A DNA stretch of 24,726 bases from an uncultured Bacteriovorax sp. (GTDB lineage: Bacteria; Bdellovibrionota; Bacteriovoracia; Bacteriovoracales; Bacteriovoracaceae): contig CAMLRB010000020.1 of NCBI GenBank assembly GCA_946482295.1, positions 1 through 24,726 of the forward strand, read 5' to 3'. Within the stretch, counting starts at the first letter, position 1. The number at the start of each line of letters is the position of its first letter. The translations under genes were made by a program, and so were the position numbers. This document shows positions 1-6,747 of the stretch, one piece after another. Under the pieces are notes generated by a model that was given only the letters and a program-made list of their open reading frames with translations, did no database searches and was not told the DNA's origin.

Positions 1-264
1 TATTTTGCTCGAAAGTGGAGTGATTGTTTTGTGAATGCGGTTGATCCCGGATGGGTTCCGACTCGCATGGGGGGAAGTAGTGCTCCAGATGATCTGCAAA
101 AAGGTGCAGAGACACAGGCCTGGTTAGCTACGAGTCTTGCGCCTTCAGCTCTTGTGAGTGGTCAGTATTTTCATCACCAAAAAATTCACAACTCAAATCC
201 TGAAGCTGATTCCGTTCACGATCAGGAATTACTTGTGAATGACCTTCTTAAGAGGTGCCACTAG
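1..264 (+). CDS. Short-chain dehydrogenase/reductase, C-terminal part (5' end outside window)
   Basis: The frame is open from base 1, so this is the 3' part of a gene that begins upstream. The visible 87 residues include VNAVDPGWVPTRMGG, the segment after the catalytic YxxxK of SDR-family NAD(P)(H) oxidoreductases (VxPGxxxT). The Rossmann N-terminus and the catalytic Tyr/Lys lie outside the window, so the substrate cannot be inferred. The last codons (AGG TGC CAC TAG, residues RCH-stop) lie inside the 54-bp palindrome at 254-307: Cys, His and the stop codon are repeat-derived. A start codon inside the visible segment (GTG at 31) is unlikely because the fold would be cut. Family call confident, function unknown. 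Confidence 0.8.
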   Translation, partial: YFARKWSDCFVNAVDPGWVPTRMGGSSAPDDLQKGAETQAWLATSLAPSALVSGQYFHHQKIHNSNPEADSVHDQELLVNDLLKRCH

Positions 265-307
265 CCCTTTTGTTTCGCAAGTGCGAAACCAAAAGTATAG
301 TGGCACC
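254..307 (+). repeat. 54-bp palindromic repeat, copy 1
   Basis: Imperfect palindrome: 26-bp arms around AG, beginning GGTGCCACTAGCCC and ending AAAAGTATAGTGGCACC. Four mismatches between the arms; inner stem CGCA/TGCG gives a tight hairpin. It is nearly identical to the copy at 6694-6747, differing at position 11 (G here, T there). That G creates the TAG that stops the upstream dehydrogenase. The right border is a perfect 10-bp tandem duplication, CCTTGAATCG twice (306-325), which includes the terminal CC of the palindrome. There is no T-run directly after the hairpin, so it is not a textbook intrinsic terminator. Confidence 0.95.
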
Positions 308-325
308 TTGAATCGCCTTGAATCG
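306..325 (+). repeat. 10-bp tandem duplication at right border of repeat copy 1
   Basis: CCTTGAATCG occurs twice head to tail (306-315 and 316-325). The first unit begins with the last two bases of the palindrome, so the duplication arose across the repeat boundary. Confidence 0.9.
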
Positions 326-378
326 AAACTTTTTTTCTCTCCTGATCTTAATCTAAAAATAAGATTCAACATGTTTTC

Positions 379-398
379 ATGACTCGAATTGCAGTCAT
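379..398. promoter_or_regulatory. Inverted repeat upstream of the CBS gene (possible operator)
   Basis: ATGACT (379-384) and AGTCAT (393-398) form a perfect 6-bp inverted repeat with an 8-bp spacer, 31 bp before the CBS gene start. The spacing resembles a dimeric regulator site, but no second copy was found in the window. The rest of 326-429 shows no clear promoter. Confidence 0.3.
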
Positions 399-429
399 AT
401 GATTAATAAAATGTAACCGGGAGGATACA

Positions 430-849
430 ATGCTAGCGAAAGATTGCATGACAAAAAATGTAGAAATCGGAAGACCAGATATGTCCTTACAAGAAGCTGC
501 TATGAAAATGAAAAAAGGTGATTTTGGCATTCTTCCAATTGGCGTTAAAGATAGGTTAGTGGGAATGATCACAGATCGTGACATTGCCGTTCGTGCCGTC
601 GCCGAAGGAAAAGACCCAAAAAACGTTCAGGTCGGTGAGTGCATGACCAGCAAGGTTCTTTATTGCTACGATGACCAACGAGTTGATGAAGTCATTAAAA
701 ATCTAGGAGAGAATCAAGTGAGAAGATTGCCAGTGTTAAATCGTCAGAAGCGATTAGTTGGCATATTGTCTCTTGGAAATTTAGTTCAAACTGATGTTAG
801 CCCTCAAGAAGTCGATGATGCTTTAATTAAAATATCTAAGAAAATGTAG
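430..849 (+). CDS. Two-CBS-domain protein
   Basis: A 139-residue stand-alone pair of CBS domains (about residues 7-60 and 70-127). Visible signatures are DCMTKN at the first domain start, GMITDRDIAVRAV closing CBS1, ECMTSKV opening CBS2, and RLPVLNRQKRLVGILSLGNL closing it. CBS pairs of this size bind adenosyl nucleotides or act as small stress/dormancy proteins; Hrp1 (Rv2626c) of M. tuberculosis has the same size and architecture. No catalytic domain is attached. Start is fixed by GGGAGG at 419-424, 5 nt before ATG. A strong hairpin follows the stop. It precedes the PRTase-esterase fusion, another gene type seen in dormancy regulons. Ligand unknown. Confidence 0.9.
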   Translation: MLAKDCMTKNVEIGRPDMSLQEAAMKMKKGDFGILPIGVKDRLVGMITDRDIAVRAVAEGKDPKNVQVGECMTSKVLYCYDDQRVDEVIKNLGENQVRRLPVLNRQKRLVGILSLGNLVQTDVSPQEVDDALIKISKKM

Positions 850-858
850 TTCTTATCA

Positions 859-885
859 GGGATGCTGTTACTTTAACAGCATCCC
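859..885 (+). terminator. Hairpin after CBS gene
   Basis: Perfect 12-bp stem GGGATGCTGTTA / TAACAGCATCCC with a 3-nt loop (CTT), 9 nt after the stop codon. No T-tract follows, so it may end transcription with help or protect the 3' end. The remaining gap to 980 shows only weak inverted repeats. Confidence 0.65.
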
Positions 886-980
886 CACGAGAAGCAGAAC
901 TTCTGTTTGCCTGGAATATTTCCCCATTCTTCCGCCCTGTTCATCGGGAAGGGAATGACTTCATATTTTTTAAAGTAAAC

Positions 981-1000
981 TGAGGAGTTGTGAGGAGTTG
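981..1000 (+). repeat. Tandem-duplicated Shine-Dalgarno segment
   Basis: TGAGGAGTTG occurs twice in tandem (981-990, 991-1000), so the leader of the 1003 gene carries two GAGGAG ribosome-binding cores. The proximal one (992-997) is 5 nt from the ATG; the distal one is 10 nt further upstream. Confidence 0.85.
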
Positions 1001-1002
1001 TT

Positions 1003-3597
1003 ATGATTAAGTATTTTAAAAACAGAATTGAAGCAGGGAATATTTTAGCTGATAAACTTTTATCTTTTCAAAACCTAGACCCTGTTGTGCTGGCACTCCC
1101 ACGTGGTGCTGTTCCCATGGCCTATGAGATTGCAAAAAAACTACATGCACCACTGGATGTCGTTTTAGTAAAAAAAATAGGCGCCCCTGGACACGAGGAA
1201 TTCGCTATCGGTGCCATTGCAGAAGATGAAAAACCTATATTGAATCACCAGATCATTTCAATGTACAAATTTGATCCAGTGGAAATAGAAAATGTCGTTT
1301 ATAAGCGTATTTCTGAAATACGCGCTCGTGCAAAAATGTATCGAGAGAAATATCCTGCCGTAGCGTTAAAGGGGAGAAGTGTTATTGTTGTTGATGATGG
1401 ATTAGCCACCGGTGCAACAATGTCGGCGGCCATTACATGGCTGCGCTCTCAAGAGGTAGACAAAATTATTGTCGCAGTTCCAGTCTCATCATGGGAAGCG
1501 GCCGAAGACATTCGCTCCAGAGTAGATGAGTTCATCTCTTTAATAGTTCCCGACAATATGATGGCCGTCGGAAGATGGTATAAAGAATTTTCCCAAGTCA
1601 GTGATGAAGAAGTTCTGGAATGTCTCCAGAAGCAAAAAGGTAACGAATCAGACACTGATAATAAGACTGTTTGGATTGAAGATGGAGCAGCTCGCCTGCA
1701 AGGAGTGTTGAGCATTCCGGCACAGGCAAAAGGACTTGTTCTCTTTGCTCACGGAGGAGGGAGCTCGCATAAAAGTCCCCGCAATTTGTACGTTGCCAAG
1801 GCACTAAATGAAGCAGGATTTGGAACATTATTATTTGATCTCCTGACAGTAAATGAAAGTCTAAATCGTAAAAATGTTTTTGATATTGATTTAATGGCCA
1901 GTCGATTGCTGGTTGCTACTGATTGGGCAAAGAAAGTTAATCCTGACCTGCCAATTGGATATTTTGGAGCGAGCACTGGTGCAGCTGCTGCCCTGAAAGC
2001 AGCTCAAGATCGACTGGATATTTTTTCTATTATAAGTCGCGGTGGGCGCCCTGATCTTGCCCTGGATTCTCTGCCACAAGTTTATGCGCCTACTTTATTA
2101 CTTGTGGGACAGGAAGATCATCCTGTCATTCCACTAAATGAGCTAGCAAAAAAACATTTAAAGAATTCAGAAATGATTTTAATCCCACATGCAGGTCATC
2201 TCTTTGAAGAGGCAGGAACCTTGGAGCAAGTGGTAGAATATGCCGTCAGCTGGCTATCAAGTTGTCTCAAACTGCATCTTGAAAAAAACATTGATACTCA
2301 TTTTGATGTCAAAGAAAACATTGTTAATGAAATAGAACAAAGTGCGCGGGCGTTTTCGATTACTTCGGATCTCGATGACTGGATTCGAGAAATCAGTCAG
2401 CATAAAATTGTCATGTTGGGCGAAGCAACTCATGGCACGAGGGATTTCTATTCTTTAAGACGAGAAATTTCCAAAAAACTATTAAAGGACCATGGTTTTA
2501 ATTTTATAGCAGTTGAAGGGGACTGGCCGGATTGTATCCGATTAAATCAATACATTCATAATCAAAACGATCACAGGAATGAAGACATTGTTTGCGGAGA
2601 ATTTCATCGCTGGCCAACCTGGATGTGGGCAAACGAAGAAGTGGCCTCTCTTATAAAGTGGATGAAAAAAAACCGCAAAGGTTCTTTTTATGGATTGGAT
2701 GTTTACTCACTCTATGACTCGCTTGATGAAATAAAAAAATGCATCGAAAAGGTTGATCCCGTTATCTCCATGAACATTATGAAAACATATAAGTGTTTCG
2801 AAGCTTATCGCTTCGATGAATACGCTTATGCACGCTCGCTTTTGAAAGTGCCTAAAGGTTGTCTGAACGAAGTCGTCACGAATTTGAGATCACTTTTAAG
2901 AGTTCGCTTGGAAGAGACAACATTTAATCTTGATGAATTTTTTGGTGCAAAACAAAATGCGCGAGTTATCACCAATGCGGAAAAATATTATCGGGCCATG
3001 ATACTAGGTGGTGCTGAATCCTGGAATGTCAGAGACCATCACATGTTGGAAACTCTCGAAGAGCTCCTCAGACTGCATGGTCCGGATTCAAAAGCAATTA
3101 TCTGGGCCCATAACACACATATTGGCGATTATCACGCAACAGATATGCTGGAAAATGGCTATATCAATCTAGGGGGACTTGCTCGCGAAAAGTTTGGAAT
3201 GGAGAACGTTTTTCTTTTAGGATTTAGTACTTTTCAAGGGACGGTTACTGCGGGTCATGCTTGGGGAGGAGAAGAAATAAAAATGAATCTTCCAAAAGCT
3301 CAAGTAGGCTCCTATGAAGAATACCTTCATCAGGCATCAGTCAATTTGAAATCAAATAAACTTCTTATCGACCTCAAATCCGTAGGAAAAAATAGTTTCT
3401 TAAACCGAAAATTACCACATCGAGCTGTTGGTGTTGTGTATGATCCCGACCACGAATCAAAAGGTAATTATGTTCCTACCGAACTCGCCAAGCGCTATGA
3501 TGGTTTAATGTTTGTAGATCAGAGCACGGCCTTAGGATCTCTGTCAGCGACATATGTCCGTGAAAAACTGCCAGAAACTTGGCCAGCAGGCCAGTAA
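1003..3597 (+). CDS. Fusion: phosphoribosyltransferase + alpha/beta hydrolase + erythromycin-esterase-like protein
   Basis: An 864-residue cytoplasmic-looking protein with three modules. Residues 1-210: a type I PRTase (COG1926 kind) with PRPP loop VIVVDDGLATGATM at 127-140. Residues about 220-425: an alpha/beta (dienelactone-like) hydrolase with HGGGSS (250-255), nucleophile Ser324 in GASTG, and probable acid Asp372 and His399. Residues about 445-860: an erythromycin-esterase/succinoglycan-synthesis-type domain with LGEATHGTRDF (Glu474, His477), VEGDWPD (Glu505) and WAHNTH (His703, His706). All three sites look intact. Fusions of these families are known, e.g. PRTase-esterase Rv2030c of M. 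tuberculosis, next to hspX. Real substrate unknown; macrolide resistance should not be assumed. Start set by GAGGAG at 992. Ends at a 54-bp repeat. Confidence 0.9.
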   Translation: MIKYFKNRIEAGNILADKLLSFQNLDPVVLALPRGAVPMAYEIAKKLHAPLDVVLVKKIGAPGHEEFAIGAIAEDEKPILNHQIISMYKFDPVEIENVVYKRISEIRARAKMYREKYPAVALKGRSVIVVDDGLATGATMSAAITWLRSQEVDKIIVAVPVSSWEAAEDIRSRVDEFISLIVPDNMMAVGRWYKEFSQVSDEEVLECLQKQKGNESDTDNKTVWIEDGAARLQGVLSIPAQAKGLVLFAHGGGSSHKSPRNLYVAKALNEAGFGTLLFDLLTVNESLNRKNVFDIDLMASRLLVATDWAKKVNPDLPIGYFGASTGAAAALKAAQDRLDIFSIISRGGRPDLALDSLPQVYAPTLLLVGQEDHPVIPLNELAKKHLKNSEMILIPHAGHLFEEAGTLEQVVEYAVSWLSSCLKLHLEKNIDTHFDVKENIVNEIEQSARAFSITSDLDDWIREISQHKIVMLGEATHGTRDFYSLRREISKKLLKDHGFNFIAVEGDWPDCIRLNQYIHNQNDHRNEDIVCGEFHRWPTWMWANEEVASLIKWMKKNRKGSFYGLDVYSLYDSLDEIKKCIEKVDPVISMNIMKTYKCFEAYRFDEYAYARSLLKVPKGCLNEVVTNLRSLLRVRLEETTFNLDEFFGAKQNARVITNAEKYYRAMILGGAESWNVRDHHMLETLEELLRLHGPDSKAIIWAHNTHIGDYHATDMLENGYINLGGLAREKFGMENVFLLGFSTFQGTVTAGHAWGGEEIKMNLPKAQVGSYEEYLHQASVNLKSNKLLIDLKSVGKNSFLNRKLPHRAVGVVYDPDHESKGNYVPTELAKRYDGLMFVDQSTALGSLSATYVREKLPETWPAGQ

Positions 3598-3608
3598 GAG
3601 GTAAGAGG
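3595..3608 (+). repeat. 7-bp tandem duplication at left border of repeat copy 2
   Basis: TAAGAGG at 3595-3601 and 3602-3608. The first unit contains the stop codon of the fusion gene; the second ends with the first GG of the palindrome. Confidence 0.9.
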
Positions 3609-3660
3609 TGCCACTATACTTATGGTTTCGCAAGAGCGAAACCATAAGTATGATGGCACC
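3607..3660 (+). repeat. 54-bp palindromic repeat, copy 2
   Basis: 26-bp arms starting GGTGCCACTATACTTATGG, centre AG. Arms differ at three positions (CT/TC inversion near the outer end, and the innermost base). Same subtype as the 4233 copy (CTTATGG inner arm). On the right the outer end is repeated: GGCACCATT at 3655-3663 recurs at 3668-3676 (period 13). Confidence 0.95.
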
Positions 3661-3765
3661 ATTAGAAGGCACCATTGGCAGTCGATTTTGACTGTTAAGT
3701 GTGAGTAATTATATTGTGACTTGAAATCACTATCTACCGTTTTAAAGTGGATTTATAGTTTATCT

Positions 3766-4230
3766 ATGTTGGATTTCATAACTAATTTTTTTAAGCTACC
3801 TTGCACTTTTGATGATTTGCGGACTTCAGAAAAAAGAGCTTATCTTTTTGTTGCGATAGTATTTGGTCTAACTTCTTTATTTATTCTTGCAGTAGTCGTG
3901 CAGGTGTTTTTTAAAGATAAGGAATTACTTGCCAGACCTCTAGGTCTAATTCTGAGCTTAAATTTTATAACCTTTTTTATCTTTGCAAAACTCTCTAGAG
4001 ACTTATCAGTTAGAACTCATTTATTAAAAGAATATCGCGATCTGCTCGTTGTTAAAAAACGCTTTTATTTTTCGTTTTTATCGCTAGTAGGATTTCCCTA
4101 CATGTTGCTTGCTACTTGGGTCTTGAAAGCGGGTGATTTAGAATCTTTTTGGAAAATGTCTTTCCTCTTTTTATCTAGTTTAACGATAATGATTTTCTTT
4201 GATTATAAAATACTTAGAAAATTTTCTTAA
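3766..4230 (+). CDS. Small multi-pass membrane protein of unknown function
   Basis: About 154 residues and strongly hydrophobic, with four likely membrane spans: a long one near residues 28-52 (from LFVAIVFGLTSLFILAVVV), then around PLGLILSLNFITFFIF, FSFLSLVGFPYMLLATWVL, and FLFLSSLTIMIFF. Charged loops between spans (KEYRDLLVVKKR) resemble a compact inner-membrane protein. No family recognised. Start uncertain: ATG 3766 is used here; an in-frame TTG at 3721 would add 15 residues. Neither has a convincing Shine-Dalgarno. The stop TAA (4228-4230) is followed after two bases by repeat copy 3, and the gene is convergent with the isochorismatase-family gene. Confidence 0.6.
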   Translation: MLDFITNFFKLPCTFDDLRTSEKRAYLFVAIVFGLTSLFILAVVVQVFFKDKELLARPLGLILSLNFITFFIFAKLSRDLSVRTHLLKEYRDLLVVKKRFYFSFLSLVGFPYMLLATWVLKAGDLESFWKMSFLFLSSLTIMIFFDYKILRKFS

Positions 4231-4232
4231 GA

Positions 4233-4286
4233 GGTGCCACTATACTTATGGTTTCGCTAGTGCGAAACCATAAGTATAGTGGCACC
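4233..4286 (+). repeat. 54-bp palindromic repeat, copy 3 (best copy)
   Basis: Almost perfect palindrome: 26-bp arms starting GGTGCCACTATACTTATGG with one mismatch, the innermost base. It lies between convergent genes. On the minus strand, its first 30 nt are read as GGT GCC ACT ATA CTT ATG GTT TCG CAC TAG, giving the last nine residues and the stop codon of the isochorismatase-family gene. No tandem duplication at the borders, unlike copies 1, 2 and 4. The left flank TTCTTAAGAGG is the same as at copy 1. Confidence 0.97.
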
Positions 4287-4781
4287 ATTCAAGTTGGTAA
4301 GTATTTGACGTGGGCCAAGGGCTTCGATTGCTATGTTATGAATTATTTCATTAACTGTTGTACAAGCATCTACAACGATAGAGACTTTGTACTTCTCTGC
4401 ATTCTTGGAAAGAGCAGTGTGGGTCACGCAGTTTTGTGTCATCATTCCACACATAATAATGTGTTCGACACCAAGCTTATCTAGGACAGTTTCAAGATTG
4501 GTTTTGTAAAATGAGTCAGCGTACTGTTTACTTACCACAGGAGCATTCGGAACTGCCTCAAGAATTTTTTGATGTATCCTAGCTCCACTACTTCCAAGGG
4601 TGAATAATGGTGCATCTTCACCAAGAACATGTTGGATAAGAACAACAGGAATATTTTGTTTTTTGGCCAGGTCGATAAGCTCTAACGTACTATTTAATGT
4701 CTTTTCGGGATTCCACAATGGAAACTTTCCATCTGGAAAATATTCGTTTTGGATATCAATAACGACTAATACTTTTCTCAT
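4257..4781 (-). CDS. Isochorismatase-family cysteine hydrolase
   Basis: A 174-residue member of the isochorismatase/nicotinamidase-like fold. The probable triad is Asp9 (VIDIQNEYF), Lys85 (VVSKQYADSF) and Cys118 (CGMMTQNCVTHTA). These enzymes hydrolyse amides or vinyl ethers; the substrate here is unknown. ATG 4781 is chosen because AAGG lies 6 nt upstream; the ATG 27 nt earlier has no ribosome site. The C-terminus is unusual: residues 166-174 (GATILMVSH) and the stop are encoded by the 54-bp palindrome, so the original gene probably ended differently. It is the last gene of a leftward set with two SnoaL-like genes (41-nt gap) under a divergent AraC-type regulator. Confidence 0.85.
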   Translation of the reverse strand: MRKVLVVIDIQNEYFPDGKFPLWNPEKTLNSTLELIDLAKKQNIPVVLIQHVLGEDAPLFTLGSSGARIHQKILEAVPNAPVVSKQYADSFYKTNLETVLDKLGVEHIIMCGMMTQNCVTHTALSKNAEKYKVSIVVDACTTVNEIIHNIAIEALGPRQILTNLNGATILMVSH

Positions 4782-4822
4782 ATTCAACCTTACTGCTTTT
4801 TCATTCATTGGAGTAAATTTGC

Positions 4823-5200
4823 TTAAAACATTGGATTGTTGTTTGCACGCGCATCTGGCATTGGCATCATAGCATCCCAGTGCTCTGCTAACTTGTTATT
4901 TTCTATTCGGTAAATATCGATAAATCGCCATTCTTTTCCGGCCATCTCATATCGTGAGTGAAGGAAAACAGTATCACCTTCGACTGCAATATGTTTGAAA
5001 CTGATTTTTTGTTTTGGTACTCCTTGCGATATAAGCATTTTTAGAAGCACTTTTACACCGTCTGCTCCATCCGCGATTGTTGGATTGTGTTGAATAAAGT
5101 TCTTAGTCATATATTCATCTACAGCCGTAACATCTAAATCTCCAAAAATCTTTTGGTATGCTGTTGAAGCAATTTGTTTGATTTTATCTTCAGTGTTCAT
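4823..5200 (-). CDS. SnoaL-like (NTF2-fold) protein
   Basis: A 125-residue cone-shaped NTF2/SnoaL-like protein. Cues are the N-terminal helix, EYMTKNFIQHNPTIADGADGVKVLL (the 'QHNP' segment common in SnoaL-type polyketide cyclase homologues), and a C-terminal sheet KEWRFIDIYRIENNKLAEHWDAM. Family members are isomerases, cyclases or ligand carriers; the substrate cannot be read here. AGGAA precedes ATG by 5-6 nt. Middle gene of a leftward cluster, 39 nt after the second SnoaL-like gene. The two are only distantly similar to each other, so not a recent duplication. Confidence 0.8.
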   Translation of the reverse strand: MNTEDKIKQIASTAYQKIFGDLDVTAVDEYMTKNFIQHNPTIADGADGVKVLLKMLISQGVPKQKISFKHIAVEGDTVFLHSRYEMAGKEWRFIDIYRIENNKLAEHWDAMMPMPDARANNNPMF

Positions 5201-5239
5201 AGTATTTCCTATTTTCTTAAAGCTTGTTGATGGCTTTTT

Positions 5240-5638
5240 TTAACGACTCCAAAAATTATTCTCGGCTTCTTGATCTTCAGAGAAGAGCCAAACCTCTTTT
5301 ATTTTTCCATCTTGAATTTTCAATAGGTCAATTCCGGCCATTGACATGCTTGCTCCTTTTCGTTGAGCTGAAAACTGAATAATGACTGATACTAAATCTC
5401 CATTTGCCATAATATGTTTCGGCTCAAGCTTCAAAGTACCTTGGGTTATCTCCATCATTTTGCCCAAATGGGGAAACAGTTCTTGTTTTCCTTTATAAGT
5501 TCCAGAGGCCTGGTGATTTCCTGGTTGGTGCCAAATGACATCATCTGCAATGAGTTGTCCGACTTGCTCCATTTCCCCTTTGGCCAGGTGATCGAAATAA
5601 GATTTAATAATTTTTAAATTTTTCTCGTTTGTATTCAT
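5240..5638 (-). CDS. SnoaL-like (NTF2-fold) protein, second copy
   Basis: A 132-residue NTF2-fold protein: IIKSYFDHLAKGEMEQVGQLIADDVIWHQPG (typical helix then WHxPG), a central sheet, and AGIDLLKIQDGKIKEVWLFSEDQ at the end. Belongs to the SnoaL/ketosteroid-isomerase-like superfamily. Strong AAGGAG 6 nt before ATG. First gene of the leftward set, transcribed away from the GlxA-type regulator at 5719, whose promoter region it shares (80 bp between starts). Function inferred only at fold level. Confidence 0.8.
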   Translation of the reverse strand: MNTNEKNLKIIKSYFDHLAKGEMEQVGQLIADDVIWHQPGNHQASGTYKGKQELFPHLGKMMEITQGTLKLEPKHIMANGDLVSVIIQFSAQRKGASMSMAGIDLLKIQDGKIKEVWLFSEDQEAENNFWSR

Positions 5639-5678
5639 AGATGGCTCCTTTTTTTAACTATTTTAATCCAATTTGGGC

Positions 5679-5709
5679 TGGTACAATAGTGGCATAAATG
5701 CCATTTATG
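5679..5709 (+). promoter_or_regulatory. Extended -10 promoter and 17-bp palindrome ahead of the AraC-type regulator
   Basis: TGGTACAAT (5679-5687) is an extended -10 element. Just downstream, CATAAATG-C-CATTTATG (5693-5709) is a perfect palindrome over the expected start of transcription. It also contains a spurious ATG at 5698. Placement fits an operator for the regulator itself or the divergent cluster. Confidence 0.55.
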
Positions 5710-5718
5710 AGGTTGAAT

Positions 5719-6672
5719 ATGACAAAGCGAAAAAGTGTGAATATTGGGGTACTTGTCCATAACAGGTCAGCCTTTGGTGTAACTATTTTAATTAAAGAAA
5801 TTTTTCAAGCCGCAAATTATGTCTTAGGAACTGAAACCTACAAGATAGATTTTATTAGCTATAAGAAACGAATCATTAAAACTGACATTTTCCAAATTCA
5901 ATTACAAAAGAGCAAAGAGAATTATGATTATGTGATAGTTAGTCCAACACAAGGGATGGATGAAAATATGCTCATTGATTGGCATAAAGAGAGCGAACTT
6001 CTTAAATCATTGCACGAGAATAATGTTGTGATCGCATCGGCCTGTTTAGGGGTTCTGCTTCTGGCCAGCACTGGAATACTTGATGGTAAACAAGCAACAA
6101 CTCACTGGGCCTGTGAGAGTTTTGCAAAAAAGAATTTTCCCAACGTTCAATGGAATATGCAGAAAATGCTTTGCGAGACTCCATCCATTATTACAGCTGG
6201 CGGCTACCTTGCGATTGTAGACCTAACACTTAATATCATATCAAGATCAAGTGGAAAAAAGGTTACTCAAGAAATAGGAAAGCTTTTACTTGCCGACAGT
6301 GCGAGAGAAAAACAATCTATTTATGCGGCAGAGTTAATAGTAAGCACTCAAGAAGTAGATCAGTTTAAGTCTTTAGAAAGATGGATTGATTTGAATATTC
6401 ACAAGAATATTTCAATCCAGGAAATGGCAGACCGCTGTGGCATGAGCTTGCGTAGTTTTCAAAGAAGAGTCATCTCATCTTATGGGTACCCTCCTAAGAA
6501 ATTTCTCCAATTGAAGCGGGTTCAGAAAGCACGTTTACTGCTAGGAAATTCAAAATTAAGTATTGAAGATGTTGTATCACAAGTAGGTATGAGTGACGTT
6601 TCATCATTCAGAAAAATCTTTCTGCGTGAATTTGGGATGACGTTGTCTGAATATAGAAGACGAATATTTTAG
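5719..6672 (+). CDS. GlxA-type AraC-family regulator (DJ-1/PfpI-like sensor + AraC HTH)
   Basis: 317 residues. Residues 6-180 form a DJ-1/PfpI (class I glutamine amidotransferase-like) fold with Cys109 at the nucleophile-elbow position (SACLGVLLLASTGILDG) followed by TTHW, typical of the GlxA subfamily. Residues about 215-317 are a double HTH AraC domain (ISIQEMADRCGMSLRSFQRRV; LSIEDVVSQVGMSDVSSFRKIF). Such proteins bind DNA and sense a small ligand, mostly unknown. ATG 5719 is preferred because GAGG lies 6 nt upstream; ATGs at 5698 and 5707 fall within the palindrome and lack a ribosome site. Divergent from the SnoaL/isochorismatase set, the likely target. Followed by repeat copy 4. Confidence 0.9.
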   Translation: MTKRKSVNIGVLVHNRSAFGVTILIKEIFQAANYVLGTETYKIDFISYKKRIIKTDIFQIQLQKSKENYDYVIVSPTQGMDENMLIDWHKESELLKSLHENNVVIASACLGVLLLASTGILDGKQATTHWACESFAKKNFPNVQWNMQKMLCETPSIITAGGYLAIVDLTLNIISRSSGKKVTQEIGKLLLADSAREKQSIYAAELIVSTQEVDQFKSLERWIDLNIHKNISIQEMADRCGMSLRSFQRRVISSYGYPPKKFLQLKRVQKARLLLGNSKLSIEDVVSQVGMSDVSSFRKIFLREFGMTLSEYRRRIF

Positions 6673-6681
6673 CCCCCTCTT

Positions 6682-6695
6682 TTGGAGGTTGGAGG
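6682..6695 (+). repeat. 7-bp tandem duplication at left border of repeat copy 4
   Basis: TTGGAGG at 6682-6688 and 6689-6695; the second unit ends with the first GG of the palindrome. Confidence 0.9.
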
Positions 6696-6747
6696 TGCCA
6701 CTATCCCTTTTGTTTCGCAAGTGCGAAACCAAAAGTATAGTGGCACC
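6694..6747 (+). repeat. 54-bp palindromic repeat, copy 4
   Basis: Arms start GGTGCCACTATCCCTTTTG, centre AG, right arm ends AAAAGTATAGTGGCACC. Differs from copy 1 at a single base. Located between convergent genes (AraC-type regulator and VTT-domain gene). Bordered on both sides by 7-bp tandem duplications that include the terminal dinucleotide of the palindrome. Confidence 0.96.

Noticed and set aside
1003..3597. Macrolide (erythromycin) resistance gene
   Set aside because: The esterase-like domain belongs to a broad family, is fused to a PRTase and hydrolase, and nothing in the sequence points to macrolides as substrate.
4248..4484. Rightward open frame opposite the isochorismatase-family gene
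   Set aside because: Antisense shadow of a gene with intact catalytic motifs, and it begins inside the repeat.
254..6747. CRISPR array or riboswitch as explanation of the 54-bp repeats
   Set aside because: The copies are scattered over kilobases, are palindromic over their full length and have genes, not uniform spacers, between them. They also lie after genes rather than in 5' leaders.
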